A DNA stretch of 58,507 nucleotides from Microvirga sesbaniae (GCF_025460805.1 NZ_JAMXFJ010000003.1:1-58507), one strand, 5' to 3'. Positions 27,512 to 35,664 are shown, numbered from the stretch's first letter. The notes: generated by a model not told the origin, from the letters alone. Numbers and translations: made by a program.

Positions 27512-28828
27512 ATGACCCTGTCTAGACGTGATCTGCTTCTCGGAACCGCCGGCCTCGCGGGCGCGGCGGGGACCGGGCTTCTGAACGCCGGCCCGGCCTT
27601 CGCGCAAGCGGCCGCCCCGCAGTACAAGCCCGAGCAGGGCGCGACGCTGCGCGTGCTGCGCTGGACGCCCTTCGTGAAGGGCGACGAGGATTCCTGGCTT
27701 GCCAACACGAAGAAGTTCACCGAGGCGACCGGTGTCGAGGTGCGCGTGGACAAGGAGAGCTGGGAGGACATCCGGCCCAAGGCGGCGGTCGCGGCGAATG
27801 TGGGCTCGGGACCGGACGTGATGCTCGTCTGGTTCGACGATCCGTTCCAGTATCCGGACAAGCTCCTCGACGTGACCGACATCGGCAACAGCTTCGCCAG
27901 CAAGTATGGTGGCTATTATCCGGGCCCGGAGGGCTATGCCAAGCAGGGCGACAAGTTCATCGCGCTCCCGCTCGCGGCGATCGGCAACGGCATCCTCTAC
28001 CGCGACAGCATGGTCAAGCAGGCAGGCTTCTCGAAATTCCCCGAGAAGTCGGATGAATTCCTCGAATTGTGCAAGGCGCTCAAGGCCAAGAGCAAGCCGG
28101 CCGGATTCGCGCTCGGCAAGGCGGTCGGCGACGGCAACAACTTCGCCCACTGGATCGTCTGGAGCCACGGCGGCAAGATGGTGGATGAGAGCGGCAAGGT
28201 GGTCATCAACTCGCCCGAGACCATCAAGGCGCTGCAATATGCCCGCGAGCTCTACCAGACCTTCATCCCGGGCACGGAGAGCTGGCTCGACATCAACAAC
28301 AACCGCGTCTTCCTGGCGGGCGACGTCTCCGTGACGGCGAACGGCGTCTCGCTCTACTACTCGGCCAAGAACGATCCGAAGATGGCCGAGCTCGCGCAGG
28401 ACATCCGCTCGACGACCCTGCCGGTCGGCCCGGTCGGCCAGCCCGTCGAGCTGCACCAGACCACCTCGGCGGTGATCTTCAAGTACACGAAGTTCCCGAA
28501 CGCGGCGCGCGCCTATCTGCAGTTCATGCTCGACAAGCCGCAGATGGACGCCTGGATCACCGGTTCGAGCGCCTATTGCTGCCCGCCCCTGAAGGGCCTG
28601 ATCGACAATCCGGTCTGGACCTCGGATCCGGTGCACGAGCCCTACAAGCGTGCCTCGGCGACCCTGCGGCCCAACGGCTATGCGGGCCCGCTCGGCTACG
28701 CGTCCGCGGCCACGATGGCGGATTACGTGATGGTCGACATGGTGGCGGAAGCCGCCACCGGGCAGCGTACGCCCGAGGAAGCGGCCAAGCGCGCCGAGCA
28801 GCGGGCGAACCGCTACTACCGCGTCTGA
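27512..28828 (+). CDS. Extracellular solute-binding protein, sugar type (SBP_bac_1)
   Basis: Periplasmic receptor, 438 aa, of the CUT1 carbohydrate importer family. The N-terminus has a twin-arginine motif (SRRDLLLG, residues 4-11) and an AFAQ cleavage region near residue 32. Mature motifs include VLRWTPF and VGSGPDVMLVWFDDPFQYPD. An upstream ATG at 27503 follows directly on GGAGG, so the ATG at 27512 (nine bases away) is preferred. The next two genes are the cognate permeases. No ATPase is nearby. Substrate class is inferred from family only. Confidence 0.92.
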   Translation: MTLSRRDLLLGTAGLAGAAGTGLLNAGPAFAQAAAPQYKPEQGATLRVLRWTPFVKGDEDSWLANTKKFTEATGVEVRVDKESWEDIRPKAAVAANVGSGPDVMLVWFDDPFQYPDKLLDVTDIGNSFASKYGGYYPGPEGYAKQGDKFIALPLAAIGNGILYRDSMVKQAGFSKFPEKSDEFLELCKALKAKSKPAGFALGKAVGDGNNFAHWIVWSHGGKMVDESGKVVINSPETIKALQYARELYQTFIPGTESWLDINNNRVFLAGDVSVTANGVSLYYSAKNDPKMAELAQDIRSTTLPVGPVGQPVELHQTTSAVIFKYTKFPNAARAYLQFMLDKPQMDAWITGSSAYCCPPLKGLIDNPVWTSDPVHEPYKRASATLRPNGYAGPLGYASAATMADYVMVDMVAEAATGQRTPEEAAKRAEQRANRYYRV

Positions 28829-28838
28829 CGAACCCGGA

Positions 28839-28866
28839 GGGACGGCGCCCGTGCGCCGTCCCTTTT
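28839..28866 (+). terminator. Hairpin with T run after the binding-protein gene
   Basis: Perfect 10-bp inverted repeat: GGGACGGCGC (28839-28848), loop CCGT, GCGCCGTCCC (28853-28862), followed by TTTT. It is terminator-like but lies inside the operon, ten bases after the receptor stop. Partial termination or 3' protection of the receptor mRNA is likely. Confidence 0.6.
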
Positions 28867-28892
28867 CCTGTTGATGATGTTGGAGGCGCACC

Positions 28893-29840
28893 ATGGTCGA
28901 TGCCGCCCTTACCCGCGCCGGCGCGACGACTGCGTCCGCCCGCACGCCGCTCATGCAGAACAAGCTTTTCCTCGGCCTGCTCTTCATGCTGCCGGCGGCG
29001 CTGTTTCTTCTGGTCTTCCTGTCCTACCCGCTCGGGCTCGGCGTCTGGCTCGGCTTCACCGATACCCGCATCGGCCGCGCGGGCATCTTCGTCGGGCTGG
29101 AGAACTACCAGCTCCTCTGGGACGACAGCATCTTCTGGCTCTCGGTCTTCAACACGATCCTGTACACGGTGGTGGCGTCGATCCTGAAGTTCGCGCTCGG
29201 CCTCTGGCTCGCGCTGCTCCTCAACGAGCATCTGCCGTTCAAGGCCTTCATCCGGGCCATCGTGCTCCTGCCCTGGGTGGTGCCGACGGTGCTCTCCGCC
29301 ATCGCGTTCTGGTGGATCTACGACGCCCAGTTCTCGATCCTGTCCTGGGCGCTCATGAAGATCGGGCTGATCGATTCGCCGATCAACTTCCTGGGCTCTC
29401 CGAACAATGCCCGCGCGACGGTGATCTTCACGAACGTGTGGCGCGGCATCCCGTTCGTGGCAATCACGCTGCTCGCCGGCCTGCAGACGATCTCGCCCTC
29501 GCTCCATGAGGCGGCGACGCTCGACGGCGCCACGTCCTGGCAGCGGTTCCGCTTCATCACCCTGCCCATGCTGTCGCCCTTGATCGCCGTGGTGATGACC
29601 TTCTCCGTGCTGTTCACCTTCACGGACTTCCAGCTCATCTACGTGCTGACCCGCGGCGGGCCGCTCAACGCGACGCATCTCATGGCGACCCTGAGCTTCC
29701 AGCGCGCCATTCCCGGCGGCCAGCTCGGCGAGGGCGCGGCCATCGCCGTAGCCATGGTGCCGTTCCTGCTCGCCGCCATTCTCTTCAGCTATTTCGGGCT
29801 GCAGCGCCGCCGCTGGCAGCAGGGAGGAACCGACGCATGA
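28893..29840 (+). CDS. ABC sugar permease, MalF type
   Basis: Inner-membrane permease of a CUT1 importer, 315 aa with about six helices. An N-terminal cytoplasmic segment of about 25 residues precedes the first helix. The EAA loop is EAATLDGATSWQRFRFITLPML, roughly residues 207-228. The C-terminus (FSYFGLQRRRW) is the usual end. The stop overlaps the next start in an ATGA. Confidence 0.93.
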   Translation: MVDAALTRAGATTASARTPLMQNKLFLGLLFMLPAALFLLVFLSYPLGLGVWLGFTDTRIGRAGIFVGLENYQLLWDDSIFWLSVFNTILYTVVASILKFALGLWLALLLNEHLPFKAFIRAIVLLPWVVPTVLSAIAFWWIYDAQFSILSWALMKIGLIDSPINFLGSPNNARATVIFTNVWRGIPFVAITLLAGLQTISPSLHEAATLDGATSWQRFRFITLPMLSPLIAVVMTFSVLFTFTDFQLIYVLTRGGPLNATHLMATLSFQRAIPGGQLGEGAAIAVAMVPFLLAAILFSYFGLQRRRWQQGGTDA

Positions 29841-30736
29841 CCTCGAGCGCCAGATCCGCCAACCCTGCGGTCGCCGACGACACCGTCGGCATGAGCTATC
29901 TCAACCGCACGCCGCAGCGCCTGCTCACCGTCTACCTGCCTCTCGGCATCTTCGTGATCGTCCTCCTGTTCCCGTTCTACTGGATGACGATCACGGCCCT
30001 GAAGCCCAATGCGGAGCTCAACAACTTCCGCGACTACAATCCGTTCTGGCCGTCGAGCCCGACCCTTCAGAACATCAAGTATCTCCTGTTCGAGACCTCC
30101 TATCCGGGCTGGCTCGTCAACACGATGGTGGTGGCGATCGGGTCGACCATCCTGTCGCTCGCCGCGTCGGTGTTCGCCGCCTATGCCATCGAGCGCGTGC
30201 GCTTTCCCGGCTCGCGCTGGACCGGGCTGGCGATCTTCCTCGCCTATCTGGTGCCGCCCTCGATCCTGTTCATTCCCCTGGCCGTGATGATCTTCAAGTT
30301 CGGGATCTACGATTCCAAGCTCGCCCTGATCTTCACCTATCCGACCTTCCTGATCCCGTTCTGCACCTGGCTGCTGATGGGCTACTTCCGGTCCATTCCC
30401 TACGAGCTCGAGGAATGCGCGCTCGTCGACGGGGCCTCGCGCTGGCAGATCCTGACCCGGATCATGCTGCCGCTCGCGGTGCCGGGCCTCATCTCGGCCG
30501 GCATCTTCGCCTTCACGCTCTCGTGGAACGAGTTCATCTACGCGCTCACCTTCATCCAGTCGTCGGAGAACAAGACCGTGCCGGTGGGCGTGCTGACCGA
30601 GCTCGTGCGCGGCGACGTCTACGAATGGGGAGCGCTCATGGCGGGTGCGCTGCTGGGCTCGCTCCCGGTCGTGCTGCTCTACTCGTTCTTCGTCGACTAC
30701 TACGTGTCGTCGATGACGGGCGCCGTGAAGGAATAG
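29837..30736 (+). CDS. ABC sugar permease, MalG type
   Basis: Second permease, 299 aa with six helices. The EAA loop (EECALVDGASRWQILTRIMLPL) is near residues 193-214. The C-terminus shows SFFVDYYVSSMTGAVKE, typical of MalG/UgpE-like subunits. It is the last gene of the cluster. No ATP-binding subunit follows; a repeat block comes next. The transporter must borrow an ATPase encoded elsewhere. Confidence 0.93.
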   Translation: MTSSARSANPAVADDTVGMSYLNRTPQRLLTVYLPLGIFVIVLLFPFYWMTITALKPNAELNNFRDYNPFWPSSPTLQNIKYLLFETSYPGWLVNTMVVAIGSTILSLAASVFAAYAIERVRFPGSRWTGLAIFLAYLVPPSILFIPLAVMIFKFGIYDSKLALIFTYPTFLIPFCTWLLMGYFRSIPYELEECALVDGASRWQILTRIMLPLAVPGLISAGIFAFTLSWNEFIYALTFIQSSENKTVPVGVLTELVRGDVYEWGALMAGALLGSLPVVLLYSFFVDYYVSSMTGAVKE

Positions 30737-30760
30737 GCGAGGGCGACCGACCTTCTCTCG

Positions 30761-30977
30761 TCATGGCCGGGCTTGTCCCGGCCATCTCGATTGTCTTGAG
30801 CGCAGCGCTTCTCTGTGTCGGGATCACCGGCACAAGGCCGGTGATGACGTGGTGTGTATGTGGTCCGGCACTGCCACCCTCCGCACGTCATGGCCGGGCT
30901 TGTCCCGGCCATCTCGATTCGGTGAGGCTCCGGCGCTTCAAGAAAGCGGGATCACCGGGACAAGCCCGGTGATGACG
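30761..30977. repeat. Composite GC-rich hairpin repeat, dimer
   Basis: Four hairpins: TCATGGCCGGGCTTGTCCCG-type at 30761-30785, ATCACCGGCACAAGGCCGG-type at 30823-30849, then one copy of each class at 30888-30912 and 30951-30977. Two composite units are joined by a linker (GTGGTGTGTATGTGGTCC) that recurs almost unchanged in the dimer at 46821-47033. Confidence 0.8.
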
Positions 30978-31034
30978 TGAGGGTGGCAGGGGCCGGCCAC
31001 GACCTGGGGGCGGACACCCTGTCCGAGCCCCGCA

Positions 31035-31421
31035 TCAACCCGGCGGCAGGGGGCGCGGGCGCGATCCGCTGTCGATGGCCACGAAGGTGAAGATCGCCTC
31101 GGTCACCTTGATCTGCTCGTCGCCGTCGCGCGAACGCCGCCAGGCCTCGACCTGGAACTTCATGGAGGTCCGGCCCGTGGAGATCAGGTCCGCGTAGACC
31201 GAGACCTCGTCGCCCACATGGACCGGCGAGTGAAACGCCATGCCGTCCACCGCCACGGTGACGCAGCGCCCCCGCGCGCGCCGGGCGGCCGCGTTGCCGG
31301 CCGCCAGATCCATCTGGGACATCAGCCAGCCGCCGAAGATGTCGCCGGCCGGGTTGGTGTCGGACGGCATGGCGATGGTGCGGATGACCGGCAGGCGTGC
31401 GTGCAACTCTTCCGGCGTCAT
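31035..31421 (-). CDS. Acyl-CoA thioesterase, YciA-like
   Basis: Hotdog-fold thioesterase, 128 aa. The AMPSDTNPAGDIFGGWLMSQ block (residues 17-36) closely resembles YciA, including the Asp in the DTN motif. A strand with VAVDGMAFHSPVHVGDEVSVYA follows. YciA-type enzymes hydrolyse short-to-medium acyl-CoA in the cytoplasm. It runs in the same direction as the TTT binding-protein gene upstream but is separated from it by a strong terminator, so it is probably transcribed on its own. Confidence 0.9.
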   Translation of the reverse strand: MTPEELHARLPVIRTIAMPSDTNPAGDIFGGWLMSQMDLAAGNAAARRARGRCVTVAVDGMAFHSPVHVGDEVSVYADLISTGRTSMKFQVEAWRRSRDGDEQIKVTEAIFTFVAIDSGSRPRPLPPG

Positions 31422-31454
31422 TCTGCGTTCCCGTCGATGGGCCCTGCGGCCAGC

Positions 31455-31488
31455 AAAAAAGGCTTCATGGATGGCGCCATGAAGCCTT
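31455..31488 (-). terminator. Rho-independent terminator after the TTT binding-protein gene
   Basis: A 12-bp perfect stem: AAGGCTTCATGG at 31459-31470 with its complement at 31477-31488. On the minus strand it is followed by a run of six T (31455-31460 read as AAAAAA on plus, two of them within the stem). It is 76 bases downstream of the binding-protein stop at 31564 and is the clearest classical terminator in the window. Confidence 0.85.
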
Positions 31489-31563
31489 GCAGGATGCCGG
31501 AACGTCGCGGAACAGGCAATGTGCGGGCGGCCGCGCGGTCGCGGCCGCCGCTCAGTCGGTCGA

Positions 31564-32553
31564 TCAGTTCATGGCGATGGACGCCTTGCCGATGATCTCG
31601 GCCCAGCGGGCGGATTCGGCCTTCATCATGGCGGCGAACTCCTCCGGGCTGTTGCCGATCGGCTCCGCGCCTTCGTTCTCGAGCCGCTCGCGCACCACGC
31701 CGTTCTTGATCGTCTCGACGGTCGCGGTCCGGATCTTGTCGGCGATGTCCTTGGGCGTTCCCTTCGGCACCACGAAGCCGTACCAGGCGGTGGCCTCGTA
31801 GGCCGGCCAGCCGCTCTCGGCCACGGAGGGCACGTCCGGGAACTTCTTGGCGCGGGTCTTCGAGGTCACGGCGAGAACGCGGGCGTCCTGGCTCTCGATG
31901 AGCCCGAGGACGGACGGGACCGTGGTGACCATGAAGTCCATGCGGCCGCCGAGGAAGTCGTTGAGCGCCGGGCCGGCCCCCTTGTAGGGCACGTGGACCG
32001 CGTCGAACTTGGCCTCCTGGGCCAGGAGCACCGTGGCGAGGTGGCTGGCCGAGCCGTTGCCGGCGGACCCGTAGGTCAGCTTGCCGGGGTTCTTCTGACC
32101 GTACTCGATCAGCTCCTTGACCGTCTTGTACGGGGAATTCTTCGGCACGACCACGACCAGCGGGGCGGCGGTGATCAGGGTCAGGGGGTCGAAGGCGGTG
32201 AGCGGATCGATCTTGACGCTCTTGAACAGGCGCGGGTTGACCACCATCGGGCCCTGGTTGGCCATCAGGACCGTGTAGCCGTCCGGGGCGGCGCCCGCGG
32301 CCTGCTGGGTGGCGATGTTGCCGCCGGCGGAGCCGTTGTTCTCCACCGTCAGGTTCTGGCCCAGCTTCTCGCTGACCCCCTGGGCCACGAGGCGCGCGAT
32401 GGCGTCGGTGCCGCCGCCGGCCGCGTAGGGGACGACGAGCTTCATGGGACGGGTCGGGAACGCGTCCTGCGCGAAGGCGCCGCTAAAGGGCAGCGTGATC
32501 GCGGCCAGGGTGGCCAGGGCGGCGGAGCAGACGAGGCGGCGTGTGGGTGTCAT
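31564..32553 (-). CDS. Tripartite tricarboxylate transporter (TTT) substrate-binding protein, Bug family
   Basis: Periplasmic receptor, 329 aa. The Sec signal peptide ends at AFAQ near residue 29. Bug-family motifs are FPTRPMKLVVPYAAGG near residue 32, DAIAR, and LTYGSAGNGSASHLA near residue 150. The family binds carboxylates such as citrate or aromatic acids, usually with TctA/TctB membrane partners. None are present in this window, as is common for the family. AGGAG precedes the ATG at 32553. The gene overlaps the end of the isomerase gene by 71 bases. Confidence 0.91.
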   Translation of the reverse strand: MTPTRRLVCSAALATLAAITLPFSGAFAQDAFPTRPMKLVVPYAAGGGTDAIARLVAQGVSEKLGQNLTVENNGSAGGNIATQQAAGAAPDGYTVLMANQGPMVVNPRLFKSVKIDPLTAFDPLTLITAAPLVVVVPKNSPYKTVKELIEYGQKNPGKLTYGSAGNGSASHLATVLLAQEAKFDAVHVPYKGAGPALNDFLGGRMDFMVTTVPSVLGLIESQDARVLAVTSKTRAKKFPDVPSVAESGWPAYEATAWYGFVVPKGTPKDIADKIRTATVETIKNGVVRERLENEGAEPIGNSPEEFAAMMKAESARWAEIIGKASIAMN

Positions 32554-33691
32554 GAGCGTTTTCTCCTCTTTGTTGTAGACCTTCCGGGGGCGCAAGGACA
32601 GCGCTTGCCGGGACGATGATCCTGCCTTCGAAGATGCGGCGGGCGGTGCGCACGAGGCTCGCCCGGGCGATCCGGCCCGACGGGTCGATGCTCAGATCGA
32701 CCTCGATGCGGCCGCTCGGGTGCTCGACCGTCACCAGGGACGAGAGCTCGGGCGCGGCGAGATCGTGCGCGACGCTGCCCGGCAGCCGGCACGCGGCCGC
32801 CACGCACAGGGCGCCCGTGACCGCGTGGCCCTTGTGGCAGCGGCTGGCGTTCATGAGGTAGCGCGACGTGATCGTGCCGCCGTGGCGGGCCCGGGACAGG
32901 ATGCCGACCTTGGGCACGACGCTGCCCGACACGTCGCCGAGGCCCATGCGCAGGCCGGCCTCGCGGCGGATGGTCTCCAGGCGGCCGAGAAGGCCGGGAT
33001 CGGCCTCGATCGCGTCCGGCGTCTCGTCGCCGGAAAGGCCGAGATCGGCCGCCGCCACGAGCACCATGGGCATGGCGTAATCGACGAGGGTCACCGGGAT
33101 GTCGGCGATGGCCTCGCGGGCCTGCCCGGTCGGCAGGAGCGCGCCCGTCTTGGACCCGAGGGCGTCGAGGAAGGTGAGCCGGACCGGGGCGGCGGTGCCG
33201 GGCACGCCGTCGATCACCGTCTCGCCCTCGTATTCCACCGCCCCCTGGGGCGTCTGGACCACGGCCTCGACCGTGGTGGCCGTGTTGCGGTTGAAGATCC
33301 TCACCAGGGTCTCGCCCGCCTGCGCCGGCACCAGGCCGGCCTCGATGGCGAAGGGGCCGACGGCGGACAGCATGTTGCCGCAGTTCGGGCTGAAATCGAC
33401 CACCTCCCGGTCCGTGGCCACCTGGGCGAACAGGTAATCCACGTCGGCGTCCGGCCGGGACGCCGGGGCGATGATCGCCACCTTGCTGGTCATCGGGTTG
33501 CCGCCGCCGATCCCGTTCACCTGGAGCCCGTGCGGGGAGCCCATGGCGGCGAGGAGGAAGCGGTCGCGCTCGGCCGGGTCCGCCGGGAGGTCGGCTTCGA
33601 GGAAGAACGGCCCCCGGGAGGTCCCGCCCCGCATCAGCACGCAGGGGACTTCGAGGGCGTTCTTCTTCGACGTGGCGCAGGGAAGTGACAC
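32483..33691 (-). CDS. PrpF/GalD family isomerase (4-oxalomesaconate tautomerase-like)
   Basis: Cofactor-independent isomerase of the DAP-epimerase fold, 402 aa. It includes MRGGTSRGPFF near the N-terminus, GNPMTSKVAII, FSPNCGNMLSAVGPFA and KGHAVTGA. Family members isomerise 2-methylaconitate, aconitate-like acids or 4-oxalomesaconate. I chose the GTG at 33691 because GGGA lies seven bases upstream and family starts are about 20 residues before MRGGTS; GTG at 33727 is an alternative. The reading frame runs 71 bases into the binding-protein gene and lacks the tidy ATGA overlap, which is available in another frame at 32550-32553. This suggests a late frameshift. Confidence 0.82.
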   Translation of the reverse strand: MSLPCATSKKNALEVPCVLMRGGTSRGPFFLEADLPADPAERDRFLLAAMGSPHGLQVNGIGGGNPMTSKVAIIAPASRPDADVDYLFAQVATDREVVDFSPNCGNMLSAVGPFAIEAGLVPAQAGETLVRIFNRNTATTVEAVVQTPQGAVEYEGETVIDGVPGTAAPVRLTFLDALGSKTGALLPTGQAREAIADIPVTLVDYAMPMVLVAAADLGLSGDETPDAIEADPGLLGRLETIRREAGLRMGLGDVSGSVVPKVGILSRARHGGTITSRYLMNASRCHKGHAVTGALCVAAACRLPGSVAHDLAAPELSSLVTVEHPSGRIEVDLSIDPSGRIARASLVRTARRIFEGRIIVPASAVLAPPEGLQQRGENAHDTHTPPRLLRRPGHPGRDHAAL

Positions 33692-33781
33692 AGCGAAATC
33701 CCGGTGACGTGGTTCGGTGATCCACACATCTCAAATCCGGAAACTGCTGTGAAATGCAAAGATCGGTGCTATTGATGCGCC

Positions 33782-34684
33782 ATGAGCATCAATTTCGAGG
33801 CATTGGACCTGCGCGCCTTCGTGGCCGTCGTCGAGCTCGAGGGGTTCCACCGGGCCGCTGAGGCGCTGAACCTGTCCCAGCCGGCGCTCAGCCGCCGGAT
33901 CCAGCGGCTCGAGGCGGCCATCGGAGCGGCGCTCCTCGAGCGCACCACGCGGCGGGTGGCGCTCACCAATGTCGGGCGCGAGTTCCTGCCGCTGGTGCGG
34001 CGGATGCTCGACGAGTTCGACTCGAGCCTGTTCGCCATGCGGGAGCTCGGCCAGCAGCGGGGCGGGCAGATCACGCTCGCCTGCGTGCCCACGGCGGCGT
34101 TCTACTTCCTGCCGGGGGTGATCGCCCGCTTCAAGGAGCAGTACCCGAACATCCGCTTCCGGATCCTCGACCTGTCGGCCAACGAGGGGCTGGAGAGCGT
34201 GGCCCGCGGGGAGGTGGAGTTCGGCATCAACCTGCTGGGCGGGTCCGACCCGGAACTCACCTTCGAGCCCCTGCTCGAGGACCCGTTCGTGCTCGCCTGC
34301 CGGCGCGACCATCCCCTGGCGGCGCGGCCGGCCCTGACCTGGTCCGACCTGGAGGGGCAGCCCCTCGTGGCGGTCAGCCGGAGCAGCGGCAACCGCATCC
34401 TGCTCGACGCCGCCCTGGTGCGGGCGGGCGTACGCCTGAGCTGGTCCTACGAGGTGACCCACCTGTCCACGTCGCTCGGGCTCGTGGAGGCCGGGCTCGG
34501 GATCTCGGTGCTGCCCCGCCTCGCCACCCCGCAGGCCGAGCACCCGATCATCGTGACGCGGGCCATCGCGGACCCGGAGGTGTCGCGCACCATCGGGGTC
34601 GTCCGCCGCCGCGGCGGACGCCTGGCGCCTGCGGCCGAGCGCTTTCTCGAAATGCTCCTCGGGACCTGGCGCAGCCCCGGCTAG
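33782..34684 (+). CDS. LysR family transcriptional regulator
   Basis: Regulator, 300 aa. The HTH (FVAVVELEGFHRAAEALNLS, QPALSRRIQRLEAAIG, residues about 12-50) is followed by LLERTTRRVALT and an effector-binding domain. It is divergent from the isomerase/TTT receptor genes, with 90 bases between the chosen starts, so it probably controls them in response to a carboxylic acid. Its TAG stop is part of the CTAG that begins the following repeat. Confidence 0.92.
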   Translation: MSINFEALDLRAFVAVVELEGFHRAAEALNLSQPALSRRIQRLEAAIGAALLERTTRRVALTNVGREFLPLVRRMLDEFDSSLFAMRELGQQRGGQITLACVPTAAFYFLPGVIARFKEQYPNIRFRILDLSANEGLESVARGEVEFGINLLGGSDPELTFEPLLEDPFVLACRRDHPLAARPALTWSDLEGQPLVAVSRSSGNRILLDAALVRAGVRLSWSYEVTHLSTSLGLVEAGLGISVLPRLATPQAEHPIIVTRAIADPEVSRTIGVVRRRGGRLAPAAERFLEMLLGTWRSPG

Positions 34685-34907
34685 CGCATCGTGCGGACCC
34701 GCGGGCTGCTGGGTCCGCACGATGCGCGAGCCAAGAGTGGAGCATCGGAATCGATCCCAAAAGTTGTTTCCACTTTTGGGTCCGATGCTCTCGCGCATCG
34801 TGCGAGAAAGTGGTCCCGGTTTTTCGCGTCGAACGATGCGCGAGCCAAGAGTGGAGCATCGGAATCGATTCCAAAAGTGGTTTCCACTTTTGGGTCCGAT
34901 GCTCTAG
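34681..34907. repeat. CTAG-bounded composite palindromic element (227 bp)
   Basis: It starts with CTAG (34681-34684) and ends with CTAG (34904-34907). Inside are a 17-bp perfect inverted repeat (GCGCATCGTGCGGACCC with its complement) and two near-identical direct copies of a GAGCATCGGAATCGAT...ATCCGATGCTC-type palindrome, separated by a third GCATCGTGCGAG/CGATGCGCGAG palindrome. The boundary CTAGs are the stop codons of both flanking convergent genes. Confidence 0.8.
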
Positions 34908-35278
34908 CGCCCGATGGCCGCGCGGGCGGCCGCGAGAGCCTGCTCGCACCCGGCCCGGTCGCCGGCCTGATCGGCGGCGCGCGCCTGGCCAAGGGCCGCC
35001 AGGGCCTTCTCGTTGGAGGCCCCGTCTCCGAGCCGCGCCTCGGCCATGGCGATGGAGCCGGGCGTGGGCTCGCGGTGGTCCGTGGCGGCGGTGCTCTCGC
35101 GGCCTGTCGGGCCCGTGCCGGCCGTTGTGTCGATGCGCGCATCGACCGCCGCCTGAAGCCGGTCGATCTCCGCCCCGCAGGGACCGGCCTGAGCGGCCGT
35201 GGCGGCAAGAGCCACCAGTGTCAGGACGGAGAGCGGGCCCGTGATCCCGGCGCTTCCGATCCACTTCGATGTGACCAT
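34904..35278 (-). CDS. Small secreted protein of unknown function
   Basis: Predicted periplasmic protein, 124 aa. The N-terminal signal peptide (charged MVTSK, hydrophobic core, AAQA cleavage near residue 31) is followed by a mature part with CGAEIDRLQAAVD, an Ala-rich helix and a second Cys near the end (DRAGCEQAL). The two Cys may form a disulfide. GAGGAG lies eight bases before the ATG. I do not recognise the family. It is divergent from the following importer operon and shares its AT-rich upstream region. Its stop lies in the edge of the repeat. Confidence 0.7.
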   Translation of the reverse strand: MVTSKWIGSAGITGPLSVLTLVALAATAAQAGPCGAEIDRLQAAVDARIDTTAGTGPTGRESTAATDHREPTPGSIAMAEARLGDGASNEKALAALGQARAADQAGDRAGCEQALAAARAAIGR

Positions 35279-35425
35279 GGGACAAGCTCCTCGCAGCCGC
35301 GGAGAACGGTGTCGGCGTCGGGGAGCCTTGAAGGCCGGCCCGTCCGCTCGGGATTCCGCGCGGATATTCTGATCGTCCGGAGGGAAACCGGCAACAGGCG
35401 ATCGGGCAGCGCCGCGCCCAGTGAC

Positions 35426-35585
35426 TCGTTCTGTAAAACGAACATGATCCTGGGAATCTGCGGGGCACGGAGGCGTCGGTCGCCCGCGCAAAGCCCAGGT
35501 CTTAGGCAAAAAAGAACATTTCTTCCCTCCAGAGCTGCGAAGGAGAAGATTTTACTCGTCCGGTCCGTTCTAAAAAAAGAACATT
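35426..35585. promoter_or_regulatory. Three related AAAA-GAACAT motifs in the divergent promoter region
   Basis: GAACAT occurs at 35440-35445, 35514-35519 and 35579-35584, each preceded by an A-rich run. The third is within a palindrome GTTCT/AGAAC (35567-35582). The first sits in a TCGTT/AACGA palindrome (35426-35441) and also has GTTC eight bases before GAAC. Spacings are 74 and 65 bases. They lie in the 386-base gap (35279-35664) between the small secreted protein and the importer operon, which holds no other gene, and look like operators for an unidentified regulator. Confidence 0.45.
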
Positions 35586-35664
35586 CCCGTTGATTTTCCG
35601 GACGTTCCGCCGCGATAATTCGGGCATCGATCGGCTCGACAACCAGCCGGGAAGGGGATTGACC

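Noticed and set aside
28839..28866. Full transcription terminator ending the sugar receptor transcript
   Set aside because: The permease genes follow closely with no separate promoter visible, so full termination would silence them. Partial termination or mRNA protection fits better.
30761..30977. Possible CRISPR array because of regularly repeated hairpins
   Set aside because: Only four hairpins of two different kinds, inter-repeat segments themselves conserved, no cas genes and dispersed copies elsewhere. These are REP-like elements.
34681..34907. Possible insertion sequence or MITE with a transposase remnant
   Set aside because: No coding remnant is present. The direct copies and palindromes fit a non-autonomous element, so it is listed as a repeat only.
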